This document shows, piece after piece, positions 28,844-38,136 of a stretch of 64,000 nt of DNA. The DNA lies in contig NZ_JACGUT010000084.1 in NCBI RefSeq assembly GCF_014076845.1, positions 124,001-188,000 of the forward strand, read 5' to 3'. The stretch comes from Colwellia sp. MB3u-41 (GTDB lineage Bacteria > Pseudomonadota > Gammaproteobacteria > Enterobacterales > Alteromonadaceae). The translations under genes were made by a program, and so were the position numbers. Below the pieces are notes generated by a model, which worked only from the letters and a program-made list of their open reading frames with translations, searched no databases and was not told the origin of the DNA. Every line of letters starts with the position of its first letter. Within the stretch, counting starts at the first letter, position 1.

Positions 28844-29734
28844 TTAATGCACGCGTTTTATTATAAACGTCGCAAATTCAGCTAAGTTATTTGTATTGTA
28901 GGGTAAAGTGGCTAAAGCTTGAAGTGCTTGTTGATATAAGTTGTCAGCTTTTTGTTGAGCACCCGCTAAACCTAACAGTGCAGGGTAGGTGCTTTTATTG
29001 GCAGAAACGTCGGAACCTGCTGGTTTTCCGAGTTCTTCTTCACTGGAAATAATGTCAATTATATCATCTCGAACTTGATAGGCTAAACCAACATGCTCAG
29101 CATAAATAGCTAATTGGTCTTTTTCATCAGTTGAAATATCTTGGCTTATTTCGGTGACCATAGTCACAGATGCTTTTAATAATGCGCCTGTTTTTAGTGA
29201 ATGTAACTTTTCTAATTCAGCTAAGGTTATTATTTTATCGGTTGCAGAAATATCAAGCGCTTGTCCGCCACACATGCCTTGATAGCCTGAAGCATTGACT
29301 AATTGACGAATTAACGTAAGGCGTTTAGGTTCAATTTGAGCGCTAAATTCATGATTAACTAAAATGTCGAAGGCAAGTGTCTGTAAACTATCACCGGCTA
29401 AAATTGCTGTAGCTTCGTTAAAAGCTTTATGGCAGGTCGGTTGACCGCGGCGTAAATCGTCGTCGTCCATTGAAGGTAAGTCATCGTGTATTAATGAAAA
29501 AGCATGAATGCATTCTAATGCGGCGGCAATGCCGTCAACGTCAGACAATTTAAGTCCAAGTGCTTCGCCAGTAATATAGCTTAAATAAGGGCGCATACGC
29601 TTGCCACCAATTAATAGCCCATATTGCATTGCTAAGAACAAATTTTTATCATTGATTTCATATTTTGCTAATTTATCAGCAAGATATTGATTAATGCGAG
29701 TTTGATAAAAATCGAGCTGATTTAATTGGGTCAC
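28844..29734 (-). CDS. ispA: Farnesyl diphosphate synthase (polyprenyl synthetase)
   Basis: This 296-residue prenyltransferase makes geranyl and farnesyl diphosphate from IPP and DMAPP. The two Asp-rich metal-binding motifs are DDLPSMDDDDLRRG and DDIIDIISS, with GGKRMRPYL and GGQALDI as further signatures. It starts with GTG, whose G is the last base of the xseB TAG stop, so the genes are translationally coupled. Confidence 0.97.
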   Translation of the reverse strand: MTQLNQLDFYQTRINQYLADKLAKYEINDKNLFLAMQYGLLIGGKRMRPYLSYITGEALGLKLSDVDGIAAALECIHAFSLIHDDLPSMDDDDLRRGQPTCHKAFNEATAILAGDSLQTLAFDILVNHEFSAQIEPKRLTLIRQLVNASGYQGMCGGQALDISATDKIITLAELEKLHSLKTGALLKASVTMVTEISQDISTDEKDQLAIYAEHVGLAYQVRDDIIDIISSEEELGKPAGSDVSANKSTYPALLGLAGAQQKADNLYQQALQALATLPYNTNNLAEFATFIIKRVH

Positions 29735-29997
29735 TAATTGTTACTCGTATCGTCTGAATCACCTTCATTCTCAAAAGTTTCAAGTTGAGTTTTACCATTT
29801 TTAGTAAGCAATATCTGAATTTTTTGTTCAGCACTTTTTAACTTGTCTTGACTCGCTTGACTGAGATTTAAACCACGCTCAAAAAGCATCATCGAATCTT
29901 CTAAGCTCAACGCACCTTGTTCTAAATTTTGAACAATAGTTTCGAGTTCTGAAAGCGATTCTTCAAAGCTTAAATTTTCTATTTTTTTCTTAGCCAT
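29734..29997 (-). CDS. xseB: Exodeoxyribonuclease VII small subunit
   Basis: This 87-residue small subunit of exonuclease VII has the family core LSFEESLSELETIVQNLEQG and SMMLFERGLNLS. The start is the ATG before AKKKIENLSFEE. An in-frame TTG at 30033 would add 12 residues not seen in the family. It is first in the xseB-ispA-dxs operon, as in E. coli. Confidence 0.95.
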   Translation of the reverse strand: MAKKKIENLSFEESLSELETIVQNLEQGALSLEDSMMLFERGLNLSQASQDKLKSAEQKIQILLTKNGKTQLETFENEGDSDDTSNN

Positions 29998-30437
29998 TAA
30001 CAAACAGTTCAGTGATTGAATATCTAGACGCAAATCTATACCAAACGCATAAATTAATCAATCAACTTCCAGTGCTTTTACCCCCTAATTGTTATCATGA
30101 ACTTGATTTTAGTAAGCTGTTTATATGTATTATGAGACTTATATTTATGTTGGTTAAGCCTCATGCACTCTTGCGATAACGGGGAGATAAACTTGCCGCT
30201 TTTACTGAATAAATTTTGTACCTATATTTAATTTTTCAGGCAAGGTCTTATTAAATATTTTGCTGATAACTTTAAACATTACAAGATCATCACTAATTAC
30301 TTAAGTTATTGACAATATGAACGATAATAAACTTCTATTGTGTGGGTATATAAAAATATAAGTATTCGCGTATCGTAATACCTTAAGGTATTATCAAATA
30401 ATACGAAGGTACGTTTTATTTCTTTTTGGAGATTTTT
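29998..30437. promoter_or_regulatory. Divergent xseB / pomA promoter region
   Basis: This 440-bp gap separates divergent operons. It contains a 16-bp perfect palindrome, aataccttaaggtatt (30377-30392), 45 bases before the pomA ribosome site. No clear flagellar sigma-28 promoter is seen and no gene is recognised. Confidence 0.45.
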
Positions 30438-31205
30438 GTGGATATAGCAACAATATTAGGTATTGTGGGCGCAATAGGCTTACTCATTATGGCGATGATG
30501 TTGTCTGGTGATATCGGTATGTTTATTGATGCGCAGTCAGTTATTATTGTTTTTGGTGGTTCAATATTTATTGTGTTATCTCAATATAATCTCAGTCAAT
30601 TTTTTGGAATGGGAAAAATTATAGTCAAAGCTTTTATGTTCAAAATTGAACAACCTGACGACCTTATTGAAAAATCAGTTGAAATGGCCGATGCAGCCCG
30701 AAAAGGTGGTTTCTTGGCATTAGAAGAAGCTGAGATCACTAATGGTTTTATGCAAAAAGGTGTGGATATGTTAGTCGATGGTCACGACGCTGATGTAGTT
30801 AGAGGCACCTTACAAAAAGACATTCATCTCACCTCAGAGCGACATGAATCAGGTGTGGGCATGATGATGGCGCTGGCGGATGTTGCACCTGCAATGGGCA
30901 TGATTGGAACCTTAATTGGTCTGGTGGCGATGTTATCAAATATGGATGACCCAAAATCTATTGGTCCGGCCATGGCTGTTGCATTACTAACAACGCTTTA
31001 TGGGGCATTTCTCGCTAACGTTGTTGCTACTCCTATTGCTTCAAAATTAAAGCTTAGGTTAGCTGAAGAAAAAATGAATCAAGAACTCATTCTAGATGCT
31101 ATTTTAGGTATTCAAGATGGTCAAAATCCACGTGTTATTGAAGGTTTGCTTAAAAACTATCTTGCTGAAGGTAAGCGTGCTGTAAATACAACGGAAGAAG
31201 AATAA
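30438..31205 (+). CDS. pomA: Flagellar motor stator protein PomA (sodium type)
   Basis: This 255-residue stator protein has four membrane helices and a cytoplasmic loop. Helix 3-4 signatures are ADVAPAMGMIGTLIGLVAML and GPAMAVALLTTLYGAFLAN. It forms the ion channel of the flagellar motor with PomB. The start is GTG with a ggagat ribosome site seven bases upstream. The TTG at 30426 lies before this site and is rejected. The sequence is closer to sodium-type PomA than to proton-type MotA. Confidence 0.95.
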   Translation: MDIATILGIVGAIGLLIMAMMLSGDIGMFIDAQSVIIVFGGSIFIVLSQYNLSQFFGMGKIIVKAFMFKIEQPDDLIEKSVEMADAARKGGFLALEEAEITNGFMQKGVDMLVDGHDADVVRGTLQKDIHLTSERHESGVGMMMALADVAPAMGMIGTLIGLVAMLSNMDDPKSIGPAMAVALLTTLYGAFLANVVATPIASKLKLRLAEEKMNQELILDAILGIQDGQNPRVIEGLLKNYLAEGKRAVNTTEEE

Positions 31206-31217
31206 CGGGAGTAATTT

Positions 31218-32159
31218 ATGGCTGAAAAATGTAAATGTCCACCTCCCGGACTCCCGGCTTGGATGGGTACTTTTGCTGATTTAATGGCACTATTAATGTG
31301 CTTTTTTGTTTTACTTTTATCTTTTTCTGAAATGGATGTTTTGAAATTCAAACAAATCGCGGGTTCAATGAAGTTCGCCTTTGGTGTTCAAAATAAAATT
31401 GAAGTAAAAGATATTCCCAAAGGCACCAGTATTATTGCGCAAGAATTCCGTCCAGGTAAACCAGAGCCAACTCCTATTCAGGTGATCCAACAACAAACCA
31501 TGGAAATGACACAACAGATGTTGGAGTTCCAAGCAGGTGATGAAACGTCTGCCGGAGGTCGACAAGAGCAGCGTGGTACAGAACGTGGTGGACAGTCGCA
31601 AAGTACGGCTGATGAAATGTCTGCACAAGCGATGCAAAAAGCCAAAGATGAACTTGAACAATCTTCACAGGAACAGGTGAATGAGCTCGTTAAAAAAATT
31701 GCTCAGCAGCTAGAAAAACAAATTCAAGATGGTGCAATAGAGCTAGAGTCGTTAGGTCAGCAAGTAATCATTCGCATTCGTGAAAACGGTTCCTTCCCTT
31801 CAGGTTCTGCTTTCTTACAACCACAATTTCGTCCTATTATTAGAGAAATTGGCGAACTACTTAATACGGTGCCTGGTGAAATTATGGTTTCTGCCCATAC
31901 CGATAATCGTGGTATTAATTCTGAATTATTTTCTTCCAACTGGGATTTATCAAGTAAACGAGCGGTAGCTATTGCACATGAACTGATTAAAGTTTCTGGG
32001 TTTGAACAGTCACGTCTACTGGTAGTAGGTCATGCTGACACAAGACCGTTAGTACCTAATACTAACGCGCTTAATCGCCGTCGCAATCGTCGTGTTGAGA
32101 TTTCAATTAATCAAGGTAAAGCAAAAGAAACTGAACCCATTTCTATCTCTAAAGAATAA
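31218..32159 (+). CDS. pomB: Flagellar motor stator protein PomB (sodium type)
   Basis: This 313-residue protein has a short cytoplasmic N terminus and a single membrane helix (about 15-36) with the ion-carrying Asp in TFADLMALLMCFFVLL. A Gln/Glu-rich linker comes next (about 70-155), then an OmpA/MotB peptidoglycan-binding domain (about 180-300, with VSAHTDNRG and VGHADTRPL). The Cys after LLM is typical of Na+-type PomB. It is 12 bp after pomA. The linker is low in complexity and probably flexible. Confidence 0.95.
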   Translation: MAEKCKCPPPGLPAWMGTFADLMALLMCFFVLLLSFSEMDVLKFKQIAGSMKFAFGVQNKIEVKDIPKGTSIIAQEFRPGKPEPTPIQVIQQQTMEMTQQMLEFQAGDETSAGGRQEQRGTERGGQSQSTADEMSAQAMQKAKDELEQSSQEQVNELVKKIAQQLEKQIQDGAIELESLGQQVIIRIRENGSFPSGSAFLQPQFRPIIREIGELLNTVPGEIMVSAHTDNRGINSELFSSNWDLSSKRAVAIAHELIKVSGFEQSRLLVVGHADTRPLVPNTNALNRRRNRRVEISINQGKAKETEPISISKE

Positions 32160-32187
32160 ATAAAGATCATAAATTTCAAATGTTGGC

Positions 32188-32235
32188 AAGACGTTAGGCA
32201 ATGAATACCTCGTTTATTATCTAACGTCTTCCTTT
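32188..32235 (+). terminator. Terminator after pomB
   Basis: The arms aagacgttag and ctaacgtctt are perfect, with a 23-base loop and a downstream ccttttc stretch. Confidence 0.6.
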
Positions 32236-32335
32236 TCAACTTAACCTTCATTCCTGTTTCGTGTATAATTCGCGCCATTATTTTACAGGTCGATTGTGGC
32301 CTACATTATCCCTTTATATTTAGGATCGTTTGTTC

Positions 32336-33790
32336 ATGAAATTCATCGTAAAACTCCAATCTGAAATTGCTGTAAAGAGTCGCCCGGTTCGTAAGCGCTT
32401 TACTAAAATTTTAGAATCCAGTATTAAAAATGTTTTACGACGAGTTGATGAACAAATTACCACTCAAGCAAACTGGGATAATATAGAGGTTAATACTAAA
32501 AATAATTGTCCTAAAAATCGTTTGGCAGTAATTGAAACCTTAAAGTGTATACCTGGTGTTGCTCATTTTCTTGAGGTCCAACAAACGTTATACACTGATG
32601 TTCATAATATTTTTGAAAAAACCTTAGCAGTGCACCAAAAAACTATTGAGAACAAAACCTTCTGCGTTAGGGTAAAACGTAAAGGAACTCATGATTTTAG
32701 TTCATTAGAAGTTGAACAATATGTTGGTGGTGGTTTAAAAAAATATGTTGAGTCATCGAAGGTTAAACTGAAAAAACCTGACGTAACTATATTATTAGAA
32801 ATTAAAGAACAATATTTATTTATTGTTGCTGAGCGTCATAATGGCTTAGGCGGCTTCCCCATAGCAACACAGGAAGATGTTTTATCATTGATGTCAGGGG
32901 GATTTGATTCAAGCGTTTCAAGCTTTCAAATGATCAAAAAAGGCACTCGTACTCACTATTGTTTCTTTAATTTAGGTGGCACGGCTCACGAGGTTGGTGT
33001 GAAGCAAGTTAGCTACTATTTGTGGAATAAATTCGGTGCCTCACACAAAGTTAAATTCTTTTGTGTTGATTTTGAACCCGTTGTTGCTGAGATTTTAGAA
33101 AAAGTAGATAACGGACAAATGGGCGTTATTCTTAAACGTATGATGATGCGAGCAGCATCCAAAATAGCTAAAAAAGTGAAAATACAATCATTAGTTACCG
33201 GTGAAGCGTTAGGTCAAGTATCTAGTCAAACATTAACTAATTTAAATGTGATAGACCAAGTAACAGATACGTTAATTCTTCGCCCATTAGTGGCTTATGA
33301 CAAACAAGATATTATTGATATAGCACGTAAGATTGGTACGGAAGATTTTGCTAAAACTATTCCGGAATATTGTGGTGTAATATCAAAGCGTCCAACGATT
33401 AAAGCGATTTTATCTAAAATTGAAGCAGAAGAAGAAAATTTTGATTTTGATGTTTTAGATAAAGTTGTTGAAGAAACGCGTGTTTATGATATACGTGATA
33501 TAGGCAAAGAAAGTGAAGAAGAAATTCATGCGGTTGATACAGTAGAAGATCTTCCTAGTGATGCAATTGTTATTGATATCAGAAGCCCTGATGAAGAAGA
33601 CGAAAATCCACTAGATCTTGACAATGTAAAAGTGGTTCATATTCCTTTTTATAAATTATCGAATAAATTTAGTGAGCTTGAGCAAGAGAAAGAGTATTTG
33701 TTGTATTGTGACCAAGGAGTGATGAGCAAGCTACAAGCACTTTATTTAATTGGTGAAGGCTATAAGAACGTTAAAGTTTATCGCCCTTAA
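32336..33790 (+). CDS. thiI: tRNA 4-thiouridine synthase ThiI with rhodanese domain
   Basis: This 484-residue protein has an N-terminal ferredoxin-like/THUMP region (about 1-165), a PP-loop ATPase ([14 protein letters not shown], about 180-195) and a C-terminal rhodanese domain (about 400-484). The persulfide Cys is in [11 protein letters not shown] and the second active Cys in [11 protein letters not shown]. It thiolates U8 of tRNA and gives sulfur for thiamine synthesis. I chose the ATG at 32336; the TTG two codons upstream is weaker. Gene and domain order match E. coli ThiI. Confidence 0.96.
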   Translation: MKFIVKLQSEIAVKSRPVRKRFTKILESSIKNVLRRVDEQITTQANWDNIEVNTKNNCPKNRLAVIETLKCIPGVAHFLEVQQTLYTDVHNIFEKTLAVHQKTIENKTFCVRVKRKGTHDFSSLEVEQYVGGGLKKYVESSKVKLKKPDVTILLEIKEQYLFIVAERHNGLGGFPIATQEDVLSLMSGGFDSSVSSFQMIKKGTRTHYCFFNLGGTAHEVGVKQVSYYLWNKFGASHKVKFFCVDFEPVVAEILEKVDNGQMGVILKRMMMRAASKIAKKVKIQSLVTGEALGQVSSQTLTNLNVIDQVTDTLILRPLVAYDKQDIIDIARKIGTEDFAKTIPEYCGVISKRPTIKAILSKIEAEEENFDFDVLDKVVEETRVYDIRDIGKESEEEIHAVDTVEDLPSDAIVIDIRSPDEEDENPLDLDNVKVVHIPFYKLSNKFSELEQEKEYLLYCDQGVMSKLQALYLIGEGYKNVKVYRP

Positions 33791-33801
33791 TTTTACTTTG
33801 T

Positions 33802-34731
33802 TTACCGCAATAAATACTGCCTTTCAAGCGTTTTAACCGCTAGCCATAATTGTGTATTCACCGTTGTGGTTAGTTGGTGCTTTTTGGCTAAACGGTCAAT
33901 GTAACCGTTGATATAATCTATTTCGGTACGACGCTTGTTAAGTACATCAGCACGCATTGATGATGTGTTTCTTGCCGTACCTTCAGCAACGTTCTTCACT
34001 AAATTTAGCAATAGATGCTCAGTTAACACGACGCCTTCTTTATTGGCTACCTCAACGACCTCGCTGATAATGCTTTTAATTTTTTCTTGGTACACTTGTT
34101 TATTTATTTCGCCATTATTAATATTTTCTAGTGCCGAAATAGGGTTAATAACGCAATTAATGGCTAATTTTTTCCATTGAGCCTGCTGAATGTCTTCTTG
34201 CCAGTTAACCTGTTTAAGGCTTTGTTGAAAATAGTCTAACAGTTGTTTTTTATTTTTTGCGTCGAGCTTTCCCCAAACAATACCCAAGTCGCTGTTTCCT
34301 ATTCCCGTATGCTCAACATGATAATCAGCCACTTTTTTTGCGCCTTGTGTTAGCAAAAATGCCAGTAAACACTGTGATGGTTTGAGTAGAGGGGATATCT
34401 CTTCGAACGTACCTAAACCGTTATGAGCCAAAACAATAATAGCGTTTTCTGTCAGTAAATGATGGATGGCTTTTAAAGCAGTAGTGACCTGGTAAGACTT
34501 TACGCAAAGAATAATAATGTGGGCATGTGTTAATGCTTGGCTATTAGCAATATTTAAGGGAAATTTATTAGCTTCTTCATCCATTTCATTAAAATAATAA
34601 TCAGCGAACGAAGGTACTGTTGACGGCCAAAGCGAAACTAATTTATTGGGCTGTTTATTTTCTGTAAACTGAGAAAACCGATGATAACAAAGTAAACCTA
34701 TAGCACCTTGGCCAACAATAACGGTCTTCAT
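33802..34731 (-). CDS. panE: 2-dehydropantoate 2-reductase
   Basis: This 309-residue NADPH enzyme makes pantoate for coenzyme A. It has an N-terminal Rossmann fold starting VIVGQGAIGLL and the C-terminal ketopantoate reductase domain. KKLAINCVINPISALENINNG holds the catalytic Lys, and TSSMRADVLNKRRTEIDYING is the family's terminal signature. It starts one base after the stop of the VanZ-like gene, so the two are one transcript. It converges with thiI with 11 bp between them. Confidence 0.94.
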   Translation of the reverse strand: MKTVIVGQGAIGLLCYHRFSQFTENKQPNKLVSLWPSTVPSFADYYFNEMDEEANKFPLNIANSQALTHAHIIILCVKSYQVTTALKAIHHLLTENAIIVLAHNGLGTFEEISPLLKPSQCLLAFLLTQGAKKVADYHVEHTGIGNSDLGIVWGKLDAKNKKQLLDYFQQSLKQVNWQEDIQQAQWKKLAINCVINPISALENINNGEINKQVYQEKIKSIISEVVEVANKEGVVLTEHLLLNLVKNVAEGTARNTSSMRADVLNKRRTEIDYINGYIDRLAKKHQLTTTVNTQLWLAVKTLERQYLLR

Positions 34732-34732
34732 A

Positions 34733-35095
34733 TTAATTTTTTAATCGCGGAGGCTTACCATAAACGGTAAATACCCAATAGAAAATAGCAAAGAGAGAAA
34801 CACCGACTATGTTAGCAATAAAATCAAAAAATTCACCACGGCGAAAGCCTAAATAATATTGGCTTAATTCTGTAAGCCCGCTATAAAAAAACAAACAAAT
34901 TACAGTATTGATTAGCGGGAGCTTAAGTAAACCGACTAAAAGTAAAGTTAGTCCAAAAAAACCAATAATATGGCCAATAGTATCTATCTGTATTTTATTA
35001 ATGACACTCGTTTTAAAATCACCGGGGATTAAAAAAATCAGCACCAGAACCAATAAAGAAATTAAGATAATTAATAGTTGAAGGTAACTTTTCAT
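34733..35095 (-). CDS. VanZ-like membrane protein
   Basis: This 120-residue protein has four membrane helices (about 5-24, 42-60, 63-80, 91-113). The VanZ-like features include DTIGHIIGFFGLTLLL and TELSQYYLGFRRGEFFDFIANIVG split over two helices. Family function is unclear outside teicoplanin resistance. Here it is the promoter-proximal gene of a two-gene unit with panE. Confidence 0.82.
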   Translation of the reverse strand: MKSYLQLLIILISLLVLVLIFLIPGDFKTSVINKIQIDTIGHIIGFFGLTLLLVGLLKLPLINTVICLFFYSGLTELSQYYLGFRRGEFFDFIANIVGVSLFAIFYWVFTVYGKPPRLKN

Positions 35096-35239
35096 TGAGA
35101 CGTATTTTTATGGATGTATAAATTTGTAATAATCCATCATAACATGTGAAAATAGCCGTTGCGATGACCTTTACCCACTAGTAGTGCTTTGTTAAGATTA
35201 CCAGTACTTATATTATTGAATTAGCGAAAGGCCAATATC

Positions 35240-35722
35240 ATGCCATCAATGGATGTCGTTTCCGAAATTAATTTGGAAGAAGTAAGAAATGCAACTGAAA
35301 ATTGTATTAGAGAATTAGAAACGCGTTTCGATTTTCGCGGTGTTGAAGCAAGTATTGAATGGAAAAAACCCAATGTCGTATTGAAAGCTGAAGCCGACTT
35401 TCAAATAAGACAATTAGTCGACATGGTGCGCGGACAATTGGCAAAACGTAATATTGACGCTAAAGCTTTAACCCTTTCTAATACCGAACACTCAGGTAGA
35501 ACCTTTACTCAGAAACTTTCATTTAAAGAAGGTATTGAGCAACCTATCGCGAAAAAAGTGATTAAGCTCATTAAAGACAGTAAGTTAAAAGTGCAAGCGG
35601 CCATTCAAGGTGAGCAAGTGCGCATAACAGGTAAAAAGCGTGATGATTTACAAGCGGTGATGCAACTCATTAGGGAAAGTGATTTAGATCAGTCGTTTCA
35701 GTTTAATAACTTCCGCGACTAA
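35240..35722 (+). CDS. yajQ: YajQ family nucleotide-binding protein
   Basis: This 160-residue cytoplasmic protein of the YajQ/UPF0234 family starts with the typical [14 protein letters not shown]. It has [15 protein letters not shown] and ends with FQFNNFRD, the family's conserved tail. Members bind nucleotides, and some bind cyclic di-GMP. The ribosome site gaaaggccaatatc supports the start. Confidence 0.95.
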   Translation: MPSMDVVSEINLEEVRNATENCIRELETRFDFRGVEASIEWKKPNVVLKAEADFQIRQLVDMVRGQLAKRNIDAKALTLSNTEHSGRTFTQKLSFKEGIEQPIAKKVIKLIKDSKLKVQAAIQGEQVRITGKKRDDLQAVMQLIRESDLDQSFQFNNFRD

Positions 35723-35775
35723 TTAAGTCCCTTACTTTGAGCCAACTTAATCTATAAGGTGATCCAATCGAATAT

Positions 35776-35806
35776 AAAAAAACAGCGCCACCAGTGCTGT
35801 TTTTTT
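35776..35806 (+). terminator. Terminator after yajQ
   Basis: The stem aaaaaaacagc / gctgttttttt has a short loop and seven T. Confidence 0.9.
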
Positions 35807-35965
35807 ATACATTGATTTTGAACTTTACTTAATGAGTAACCTTATCTTTACAAGGGTTAGATGATTTTACTGACAAATTGCTTACTTTTACGCAATTAAG
35901 GCTGTTTATTTGTTGGTACATTAAGTAAATTAACCGCATTCTAATAATAATAAAGATTATGTTTA

Positions 35966-37321
35966 ATGAGTGTTTCAAGAGGTGGGTTTAGTTCTCGCAT
36001 TGGTTTTATCATGGCAGCGGCAGGCTCGGCTGTTGGTTTAGGAAATATTTGGGGTTTTCCAACGCAAACAGCAAGTAATGGTGGTGCTGCTTTTGTTTTG
36101 GTTTATTTAGTTCTAGCTTTCTGCTTAGCTTATCCGGCTTTTATGGCTGAATTATTGATAGGCAGATATGGGCAGGCAAATGCTGTTAGCTCGCTAGAAA
36201 AAATGTCGCGTAGTTTTTGGCAGAAAAAATTCGCCTTTTTTGTTGGTTTTGGTGGCATTGTCTGTGCAGCACTTATTCTCAGCTTTTATGGGATTTTAGC
36301 CGGTTGGATGATGGCTTATGCTGTAGAGCCTGTTTTGAGCTTTATTGGGCTTAGTGATGCGGCTCAATGGGTTATTGCACAATCATTATGGCGTAATTTA
36401 GGTTTTACCGCTTTATTCATGGTTTTAACGGTTTTTATTATTCGCCATGGTGTTGAAAATGGTATTGAAAAATGGTCTAAACGGTTAATGCCGATGCTTA
36501 TTGGCCTATTAATTTTATTAATTATTTATGTTGTGACCTTAGACGGTGCTGCAGAAGGTCTAAATGCTTATTTGAACCCCGATTTTTCACGTGTATTTGA
36601 AGCTGATTTATTGATCAGTGCACTCGGACAAGCCTTCTTTTCTTTATCGCTAGGTACCAGTGTTATGATTATCTACGGTTCATATATTTCAAAGAAAGAA
36701 AATTTAGTCACGCTTGGCGCGCAAGTCACTTTAATTGATGTTTCTATCGCATTTTTAGCCGGTTTATTAATTATTCCTGCTATGTATGTTGCTCAAGCTC
36801 AAGGCGTAGCTATTTTTGCTGAAGACGGTAGCTTAATTAATGGTTCAAATTTAGTGTTTACTGTATTGCCAAGCTTGTTTGAAAGTATGGGAAATATGGG
36901 CGCGTTTGTTGCTTTTGCTTTTTTTTTACTGATGTCTATTGCTGCTTTAACGTCCTCTATTTCGATGCTTGAAGGTCCGGTATCTTATGTCGTTGAACGC
37001 CACGATACCCCTAGAGAAAAAGCAACAACCTTAATTGGTCTCGGTATTTTTGTATTGAGCGTTGGTATTATTTTAAATATTGAAACAATGCTCGATTTTG
37101 TTGCTATTACAGCAACACAATACGGACAGCCAATTATAGCGATGTTATGTTGCGTATTCGTTGGTTGGATCTGGCACAGAAATGATGTTTTGATGGAACT
37201 AAAGGAAGGCAATAAAGATGCCAAACATAGTGTTTTTTGGAAAATTTGGCCTTGGTATACTAAGTTTGTTTGTCCAACGGCTATTGGTGTCGTTTTTATT
37301 CATTCTTTGAATCTTTTTTAA
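35966..37321 (+). CDS. NSS family sodium-dependent transporter
   Basis: The 451 residues form about eleven membrane helices. The family's N-terminal signature is SSRIGFIMAAAGSAVGLGNI followed by WGFPTQTASNGGAAF, the Na+ and substrate site of LeuT-type carriers. Later AFFSLSLGTSVMIIYGSY and the serine-rich helix 8 (ALTSSISMLEGP) agree. It imports amino acids or related amines with Na+. The substrate is not clear. Confidence 0.94.
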   Translation: MSVSRGGFSSRIGFIMAAAGSAVGLGNIWGFPTQTASNGGAAFVLVYLVLAFCLAYPAFMAELLIGRYGQANAVSSLEKMSRSFWQKKFAFFVGFGGIVCAALILSFYGILAGWMMAYAVEPVLSFIGLSDAAQWVIAQSLWRNLGFTALFMVLTVFIIRHGVENGIEKWSKRLMPMLIGLLILLIIYVVTLDGAAEGLNAYLNPDFSRVFEADLLISALGQAFFSLSLGTSVMIIYGSYISKKENLVTLGAQVTLIDVSIAFLAGLLIIPAMYVAQAQGVAIFAEDGSLINGSNLVFTVLPSLFESMGNMGAFVAFAFFLLMSIAALTSSISMLEGPVSYVVERHDTPREKATTLIGLGIFVLSVGIILNIETMLDFVAITATQYGQPIIAMLCCVFVGWIWHRNDVLMELKEGNKDAKHSVFWKIWPWYTKFVCPTAIGVVFIHSLNLF

Positions 37322-37349
37322 ACACACAGAATTTAAAAATTTGATTAAT

Positions 37350-37375
37350 AAAAAGCGAGCTTAGCTCGCTTTTTA
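37350..37375. terminator. Bidirectional terminator
   Basis: The stem aaaaagcgagc / gctcgcttttt with a three-base loop lies between convergent genes. Confidence 0.9.
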
Positions 37376-37379
37376 TGTT

Positions 37380-37420
37380 CAGGATGAACGGTGCTCTGCT
37401 CGTTATGACCGTTCAGTATC
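37380..37420. repeat. Short REP-like sequence
   Basis: caggatgaacggt matches, at 12 of 13 bases, the motif present twice at 14226-14290, and it also sits just after a terminator. accgttca further on (37409-37416) is an inverted partner of tgaacggt. Confidence 0.45.
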
Positions 37421-37428
37421 TACAGCCG

Positions 37429-38136
37429 CTAACTTCTACTTGGCCAAGCAAGTGACCATGGTTCTTTGATATTTTCTAATTGTTGTTGGCAAGGTTGTGT
37501 TAAGTATTTTTCGCCAAAAGAAGGGGGCAGCATATACTGATAGGTTTGCTCGTTTAAAGTAAACTTCAGCGCATATGCATGTAAATAGCCACGTTGCTCT
37601 TGATCAGAGGTTTGGGTTGCGTAAAGCGGATCGCCGAGTATGGGTGAGCCGATACTTGATAACGCCACGCGTAATTGATGAGTCTTGCCACTATAGGGTT
37701 TCAATAAATATAAACGTTGTCCATCATTGAGTGAATACGACAAGAACTGTGTAATAGCTGGGTTTACTTGGCTACGCAGTAATTTCCACATACCACGGCG
37801 ACTTTTTTCCATATCACCTTGAATTAATCCTTGTTTTTTCTTTGGTTTTTTATCACTTATTGCAAGGTAGTATTTTTCAATATTATGTTGTTCAAATAGT
37901 TGCTGAAATTGTTGAGCAGTAGGTAAGTTCTTTGCAAATATCATCAGGCCAGACGTCATTTTATCAAGGCGATGAACTGGATATAAATCGTTAATGTTAC
38001 CTTGCTCCTTTTGCTGTTTTTTTATCTGATTAAAAAAACCATTATCTAGCTTACCTTCATCATGAAAGTTAACGTTTGCCGGCTTTTCTGCGATGATAAA
38101 ATCATCGTGTTGAAAAATTATATTTATCAATTGCAC
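37429..38136 (-). CDS. RluA-family pseudouridine synthase
   Basis: This 235-residue RNA-modifying enzyme has the catalytic Asp motif VHRLDKMTSGLMIFAK (about residue 57). YYLAISDKKPKKKQGLIQG and GKTHQLRVALSSIGSPILGD are also present. It lacks an S4 domain and is of the short RluA type (TIGR01621-like). The RNA target is unknown. It begins immediately after the antiporter stop, so it is the second gene of that transcript. Confidence 0.9.
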   Translation of the reverse strand: MQLINIIFQHDDFIIAEKPANVNFHDEGKLDNGFFNQIKKQQKEQGNINDLYPVHRLDKMTSGLMIFAKNLPTAQQFQQLFEQHNIEKYYLAISDKKPKKKQGLIQGDMEKSRRGMWKLLRSQVNPAITQFLSYSLNDGQRLYLLKPYSGKTHQLRVALSSIGSPILGDPLYATQTSDQEQRGYLHAYALKFTLNEQTYQYMLPPSFGEKYLTQPCQQQLENIKEPWSLAWPSRS

